Below are positions 40,350 through 43,944 of a stretch of DNA of 43,944 bases, piece after piece. The position numbers and the translations under genes are program-made. The stretch lies in assembly GCF_002993365.1 (NCBI RefSeq), contig NZ_PVNP01000030.1, positions 1-43,944 of the forward strand. Reading direction: 5' to 3'. The notes beneath the pieces are model-generated. The model was not told where the DNA came from. It saw only the letters and a list, made by a program, of their open reading frames with translations, and did no database searches. This DNA is from Marisediminitalea alba. GTDB lineage: Bacteria > Pseudomonadota > Gammaproteobacteria > Enterobacterales > Alteromonadaceae. The first letter of the stretch is position 1. Each line of letters opens with the position of its first letter.

Positions 40350-42116
40350 ATGGCGGCAGTACAACAAACAATTACAGTCGGCAGTGATAGCAATGTTCCT
40401 GCCACAAAAATGCAGGGTTTTACTGATGAAACGATGTTCAACGCCTTAAGCAAAGCCAGACAATTGCAAACCTCTAAGCCTGGGGCGACTGCAACCAATA
40501 GAGCGGATGCGCAAGCAAAAATTACTGGCGGGTATGTTGAAGTCGGAGACTTGGTGTATATCGAAACGCGACAGGCTAACTACCGACTAAAAGATGCAGG
40601 AAGTGCCGGGTTAAGACCTGTTGATAACGGCGGGAGCGTTCTGCATGTCGGCTCAGCGGGTCTGTACCTGGAAACTAACTTTATCTATTCACCCTCACCG
40701 GCTCAATTCGGTGATGAAGATGATAAAACCACAACACAAGCCATGCAGGCGTTGTGGGCATGGGGCTCAGCCAATTTACGGGGGATTAATCTCGAAGAAA
40801 AAGAATATGTCATTACTGCACCTATCGGTAAGTTCACCAAAGCACTGACGGTAAAAGGTGGCGGGCCAACAAAATCTGTGATCAAGTTGGCAGCAACGAT
40901 GACTGGGTGGGCAGTCGATTTTAAAGAAACCGGTTTCGTTGTGTCAGATTGGACGCGCGATGATGACACGATAACTTACAATGACGAAGTTAGCGGCGTT
41001 ACGTTTAAAGATTTTTCAATCGTCGGCGATAGAAGCCAAGGCTCTGCGCAGGGTGGTGTTAGGTTTTTCGACAGAAACGATAACATTCACACAAACGGTT
41101 TCTGGGTACAGCACTGCTCATTAGGTGGATTTGCATGTGGCTTTTTAGAAGACAGAACAGTTGGTTATATTCGTGAATCTGAATTCTATGACTTGCAAAT
41201 TAGAATGTGTGGGGACCGGACAAACCCCGCAATGTACATCGGTTCGGCAGGTACCGGCGATGCAACCAACCAACTTGATTTCTATGGATTAAAAGTCGTT
41301 TGGCCATTTGGGACCGGATTGTTAATGGAGAACCTGGCAACGAATAATAATATGCGCAGAGTCTATTTCCATGGGTTTATGCTGCATGGCCAAGAGGCCC
41401 CCGTGGGTACCGGCAAAGATTTATTGGCTATAGTCGGTAACATCACAAACGTTCGATTTAATAGTTTTCGGACAAACGCCGCTGAGTCAGGCGGTTTTGG
41501 CATGGCAATACGCGGTGATGGTAACGGCAACTACCCAACCGGTGTGAAAGCGCAAATATGCACCACGAACGCTCACGGCGGCGGCATTAAAATAGAAGGT
41601 GGCCGTAACCATGTTATTGAAGTGGATAGCATGTTCACGAATGAAAATGAACTGGAAGTCGATGCGGCAGTAGATGGTTTTATCTCGATTACTGGCATTA
41701 AAGACGGTTGGAATATGGTCATTGACCCTGTTGTCGAGCGAAAGTGGCTATCAACCTACTACAGTGAAAGCCAGATCCCTGCCCGCTTTGAGCGTATCAA
41801 ATTAGGCTCAAGTTCTGAATATCAGCCTGAGTTCATTCCTGGTGTTGGCTCTCCGGAAGGTAGTGTTATTGCACCAGTTGGTAGTATTTTTCTCAATCGG
41901 CAAGGTAGTGCAGAAAAAAACTCTGATCAACTGTGGATGAAATTTTCCGGAAGTGGAGCATCAGGATGGTTTCCCGCACAGGCAATTGTTAGCTCAACAA
42001 CAGCTGAACGCCCAGCCAGCCCTACTGATGGGCAAATGCTAATCGATAAGACGCTAGAAATGCCTATTTGGTATATAAATGGTGCGTGGCGAGATTCTCA
42101 AAGTAATTTAGTTTAG
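40350..42116 (+). CDS. tail spike / receptor-binding protein 2 (paralogue)
   Basis: A 588-residue protein related to the first spike over about 400 residues. Shared landmarks include YIRESEFYDLQ, RMCGDR-NPAM, GTGDATNQ, FYGLKVVW, and the ARF segment before the C-terminal fibre part. It has its own N-terminal domain (residues 1-100) and lacks the long C-terminal extension of the first. The site GTGGAG lies before its start. It could bind an alternative receptor or form a mixed tip structure. Confidence 0.82.
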   Translation: MAAVQQTITVGSDSNVPATKMQGFTDETMFNALSKARQLQTSKPGATATNRADAQAKITGGYVEVGDLVYIETRQANYRLKDAGSAGLRPVDNGGSVLHVGSAGLYLETNFIYSPSPAQFGDEDDKTTTQAMQALWAWGSANLRGINLEEKEYVITAPIGKFTKALTVKGGGPTKSVIKLAATMTGWAVDFKETGFVVSDWTRDDDTITYNDEVSGVTFKDFSIVGDRSQGSAQGGVRFFDRNDNIHTNGFWVQHCSLGGFACGFLEDRTVGYIRESEFYDLQIRMCGDRTNPAMYIGSAGTGDATNQLDFYGLKVVWPFGTGLLMENLATNNNMRRVYFHGFMLHGQEAPVGTGKDLLAIVGNITNVRFNSFRTNAAESGGFGMAIRGDGNGNYPTGVKAQICTTNAHGGGIKIEGGRNHVIEVDSMFTNENELEVDAAVDGFISITGIKDGWNMVIDPVVERKWLSTYYSESQIPARFERIKLGSSSEYQPEFIPGVGSPEGSVIAPVGSIFLNRQGSAEKNSDQLWMKFSGSGASGWFPAQAIVSSTTAERPASPTDGQMLIDKTLEMPIWYINGAWRDSQSNLV

Positions 42117-42135
42117 ACAAAAAAAGAGATTCAAC

Positions 42136-42396
42136 ATGACTTATTCAACTACAACACACCAGGGTGTCGTAGTCGAAGAATACGTAACTGGCCGCATTCT
42201 TCGGATTACCCATGAAGGGCAAAGTTTTAAGTTCTTTGCACAATCAGAGGGGACATCCGGAGTGGCCATTTACATAGGTCATGGAGCATTAACAGCGGCC
42301 ATAAAACGTGCCATTAGGGCATGGGCCGCCGAACGCGGAGTTACTATAGGTAGCTGGGGCCGAGACAAAGACTTAAATACAGCAATAAAGTTATAG
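42136..42396 (+). CDS. small hypothetical tail-region protein (86 aa)
   Basis: A basic-acidic mixed 86-residue protein with a helical C-terminal half (AAIKRAIRAWAAERG) and a beta-like N-terminal half (VVVEEYVTGRILRITHEGQ). It follows the second spike with a weak AAGAGA site. Position suggests tail fibre assembly, but the family is unknown. Confidence 0.65.
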   Translation: MTYSTTTHQGVVVEEYVTGRILRITHEGQSFKFFAQSEGTSGVAIYIGHGALTAAIKRAIRAWAAERGVTIGSWGRDKDLNTAIKL

Positions 42397-42405
42397 GAGC
42401 ACGAT

Positions 42406-42672
42406 ATGCAGAATTTAATCAATCAACAAGAACTACCAGATGACGGCGGTGTGAAATTAGTGAACATTGACCCGAAGAACGGAACATTCAATATCTATAA
42501 ACGTAATCCAGATGGCAGCTACCCTTCCGCACCGTATAAGACGGTTGATAACACGTCTGAACCGAAAGATACGATCTTCTATGCTCCCACCCCAAAGGGA
42601 CTTATTTGGAAGGTTGAGCTGCTGAGTGGAGCTGAGGCTAGTTTCACACGGCATGCAACTCGAAACGCGTAA
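42406..42672 (+). CDS. small hypothetical tail-region protein (88 aa)
   Basis: The last gene of the prophage on this strand. The 88-residue product has no signal or membrane span and no recognised family (VNIDPKNGTFNIYKRN, then YAPTPKGLIWKVELLSG). The ribosome site GGAG lies ahead. It ends 56 bases before the prophage right end. Confidence 0.65.
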   Translation: MQNLINQQELPDDGGVKLVNIDPKNGTFNIYKRNPDGSYPSAPYKTVDNTSEPKDTIFYAPTPKGLIWKVELLSGAEASFTRHATRNA

Positions 42673-42676
42673 ACAA

Positions 42677-42716
42677 GCAGGATTTAAAACCTATTGTAAT
42701 ACTTTTTAAATCCTGC
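42677..42716. repeat. 13-bp inverted repeat near the right end
   Basis: Arms GCAGGATTTAAAA (42677-42689) and TTTTAAATCCTGC (42704-42716) are perfect and 14 bases apart. No T tract follows in the plus direction, so it is not a typical terminator. Its inner arm contains AGGTTTTAAA on the minus strand, the motif shared with the left end and the operators, so it may be a pair of transposase sites. Confidence 0.6.
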
Positions 42717-42728
42717 CGCCGCACTACA
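42705..42728 (-). repeat. prophage right end, terminal inverted repeat
   Basis: Read on the minus strand it begins TGTAGTGCGG and matches the left end at 16 of 24 positions, including TGTAG and a TTTAAA at 19-24. It is followed by the target copy CCAGC. Confidence 0.75.
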
Positions 42729-42733
42729 CCAGC
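42729..42733. repeat. 5-bp target site duplication, right copy
   Basis: CCAGC directly after the prophage end, identical to 464-468. Confidence 0.85.
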
Positions 42734-42832
42734 TCGCCATCCATGCCTCGCGTTCATCACTTGTCGAATGCCACCGGCATTCGCCATGCTTCTACGAAGC
42801 ACCGTTCTTCACCCCCATGTGAGAGCTTTCTT
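42734..42832. other. host flank right of the prophage
   Basis: About 100 bases of host sequence resume after the target copy. No gene was seen. It ends with CCCCCATGTGAGAG (42812-42825), a short piece identical to part of the 5S 3' end, and then runs into the IS630 terminal repeat. Confidence 0.6.
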
Positions 42833-42845
42833 ATACCATTCCATC

Positions 42846-43433
42846 TTAATATTTGGTCAGTAATGCCCAGTCTCTCGAACACATATTCATGATTCGCTTA
42901 GTGTCATCGACGAAATCGTTCCAAGCTGTGGTACATGCATCAACGATATCTTCGTATCCCTGGAAGCATCTGTTCGCTAAATGATGTTGCCGTATCCAAC
43001 TCCACACCTGCTCTATGGGATTCAGTTCAGGAGAATAGGGTGGCAGTTTCATAATTGTCAGGTTTTCAAAGTCATCGGCTATATCATCGGTATGCCAACC
43101 AGCACCATCCATCACCACCACGGCATGGCGCCCCGGTTTTGTTTTCTGTGAGATTTGCATCAGGTGTTGACGCATGATGTCTTTGCTCACATAGGGCGAA
43201 ATGAACGCTTCGGTGTCGCCAGTAGCTGGACATACCGCGCCAAACAAATGTGCATATTCAAATTGCTGTTGCTTCACAACTCGTGGGCGACTTCCCGTTG
43301 GGGCCCAAATGCGCGTTGTCGTGTTTTGCTGGCCAAAACGAGCTTCGTCCTGGAACCAAACATCTATGCGATCCAAGGCGAGATGCCCCGGAGTGTTAAG
43401 GATCGTTTCCAGTAGGAAGTTTTTTATATGCAT
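42846..43433 (-). CDS. IS630 transposase, catalytic part (second frame)
   Basis: The DDE core is complete: Asp in WFQDEARFG, Asp in VVVMDGAGWH and Glu in LNPIEQVWSWIR. There is an in-frame ATG at 43433, but family proteins join this part to the helix-turn-helix part in the other frame. Frames meet at six A residues (minus strand, 43425-43420). Joined, they give about 345 residues, the usual length. Confidence 0.88.
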   Translation of the reverse strand: MHIKNFLLETILNTPGHLALDRIDVWFQDEARFGQQNTTTRIWAPTGSRPRVVKQQQFEYAHLFGAVCPATGDTEAFISPYVSKDIMRQHLMQISQKTKPGRHAVVVMDGAGWHTDDIADDFENLTIMKLPPYSPELNPIEQVWSWIRQHHLANRCFQGYEDIVDACTTAWNDFVDDTKRIMNMCSRDWALLTKY

Positions 43434-43884
43434 CCTGGACGCCTGTTTGTTGTTTAGGATGTCGAGAACGACTCGTTATCCAACTAAACCCCAACGATTT
43501 TAACAGCTTATAGATTGCATTATGATGGTAGGTAACGCCAAATGTTTGCTCAATATAGGCTAAAATACTTTCCCCGGTAAGCCTACCTCCTTCATGTTTA
43601 TCCTGGCTATGCTCTTCGATGTATGAACAGAGCGTTTGCTTTTGCCGTTCTGTGAGGTAGCAAGTTCGACCTTTTGCCTTTTTGGATTCCAGACCTTCAA
43701 GGCCATTGGTAAGGTAATTGGATACCCACAGATTCACACTTGTCCTACTGACTTTGAGTATTTCAGCGATATAAGTGCGGCTCTTGCCGTCAAGAAAATG
43801 AGAAAGGGCTAAGAAGCGTATACGCTTCCGACTATCTTTTTCAGATTTTGAAAGGGCGAGCAATTGCTCTGATGTATATTTCAA
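43396..43884 (-). CDS. IS630 transposase, DNA-binding part (first frame)
   Basis: The frame encodes a helix-turn-helix (about 33-52, GKSRTYIAEILKVSRTSVNL) and a second winged region (RLTGESILAYIEQTFGVTY). It stops just after the A6 run. The continuation is in the +1 frame, so the full transposase needs slippage at the A run, or the element is inactivated by a one-base change there. Confidence 0.87.
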   Translation of the reverse strand: MKYTSEQLLALSKSEKDSRKRIRFLALSHFLDGKSRTYIAEILKVSRTSVNLWVSNYLTNGLEGLESKKAKGRTCYLTERQKQTLCSYIEEHSQDKHEGGRLTGESILAYIEQTFGVTYHHNAIYKLLKSLGFSWITSRSRHPKQQTGVQDAYKKLPTGNDP

Positions 43885-43944
43885 ACTAAATGGACTCAGG
43901 AATGTAATGTGGCAATTAGATCACAAATCTAGATGGAATGGTAT

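Larger units (their letters stand above)
469..42728. mobile_element. Mu-like transposable siphovirus prophage (about 42.3 kb)
   Basis: The element runs from TGTAG (469) to CTACA (42728) and is bounded by CCAGC direct repeats. It encodes MuA-like and MuB-like transposition proteins, a Ner-like regulator and repressor, a Mor-like activator, lysis genes, DUF935 portal, terminase, F-like head protein, Mu I-type protease, capsid and a non-contractile tail module. No integrase is present. All expected structural modules seem intact, so it may be functional. The early and terminase block points left and the capsid and tail block points right, which is unlike Mu, B3 and D3112, where the late genes all point one way. 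Confidence 0.93.
42833..43944 (-). mobile_element. IS630-family insertion sequence
   Basis: A perfect 14-bp terminal inverted repeat ATACCATTCCATCT (42833-42846, complement at 43931-43944) brackets two overlapping minus-strand transposase frames. The window stops at the outer edge of the second repeat. IS630 elements insert at TA, and TA occurs at the left edge (42832-42833). The transposase stop codon overlaps the left repeat by one base. Confidence 0.9.

Noticed and set aside
42677..42716. Ordinary intrinsic terminator at the prophage right end
   Set aside because: The stem is A/T-rich at its centre and is not followed by a T tract; the arms contain the motif shared with the phage left end.
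1..43944. CRISPR arrays, tRNA genes and riboswitches
   Set aside because: No regularly spaced repeats, no tRNA-like cloverleaf and no recognisable riboswitch were seen on either strand.

Overview
The window holds one almost complete Mu-type (transposable) prophage of about 42.3 kb (469-42728), sitting just downstream of a 5S rRNA gene. An IS630-family insertion sequence follows it at the right edge. The 5S sequence, codon use and roughly even base composition point to a gammaproteobacterium, most likely Alteromonadales-like, but there is no host protein gene to settle this. The prophage edges can be read directly: a 5-bp direct repeat CCAGC (464-468 and 42729-42733) flanks an element beginning TGTAG and ending CTACA, with an imperfect terminal inverted repeat of about 24 bp. 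This is the signature of transpositional insertion, and no integrase gene is present.

Layout. 1-468: the 3' part of a 5S rRNA gene, a terminator, a hairpin-rich spacer, a 37-bp remnant of a second 5S 3' end, a second terminator and host flank. 469-7852 (minus strand): late genes for head assembly (Mu F-like protein, DHH phosphoesterase, portal, terminase large and small subunits) and lysis (endolysin, holin, helper). 7921-17485 (minus strand): a tightly overlapped early operon with Ner-like regulator, DDE transposase (MuA-like), AAA ATPase (MuB-like), DUF3164, HU-like protein, gp16-like protein, a Mor-like late activator and many small unknown genes. 17486-17611: the early switch, where an 18-bp operator exactly fills the spacer between the -35 and -10 boxes of the leftward early promoter. 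17612-20884 (plus strand): the repressor followed by a lysogeny cargo operon containing an ORF6C-like protein, a 40-residue peptide, an OB-fold-like lipoprotein, a small acidic protein and a soluble/membrane gene pair that resembles lambda rexA-rexB in order, size, topology and position. 21096-23760 (minus strand): a phage DnaB helicase operon with small membrane proteins. 23959-42672 (plus strand): protease/scaffold, decoration and major capsid proteins, then a siphovirus-type tail module (tube, frameshifted chaperone, tape measure, tip proteins, J-like protein, two paralogous tail spikes and small genes). No contractile sheath gene is present, so the particle should resemble the B3/D3112 siphophages rather than Mu.

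How it should work. The repressor holds the leftward early promoter off. On induction, Ner, the transposase and its ATPase drive replicative transposition, possibly helped by the phage's own DnaB. The Mor-like protein then switches on late genes. Those genes lie in two opposed blocks: terminase, portal and lysis leftward, and capsid and tail rightward. If the block from about 620 to 23,900 is mentally inverted, the order becomes the usual B3/D3112 order (early, Mor, lysis, terminase, portal, F, protease, capsid, tail), which suggests a large internal inversion in the history of this phage lineage.

The items most worth a second look are the RexAB-like exclusion module linked to the repressor, the motif shared between both prophage ends and the operators, two adjacent large palindromes inside an early gene, the DnaB gene in a transposable phage, and the DHH phosphoesterase in the head operon.
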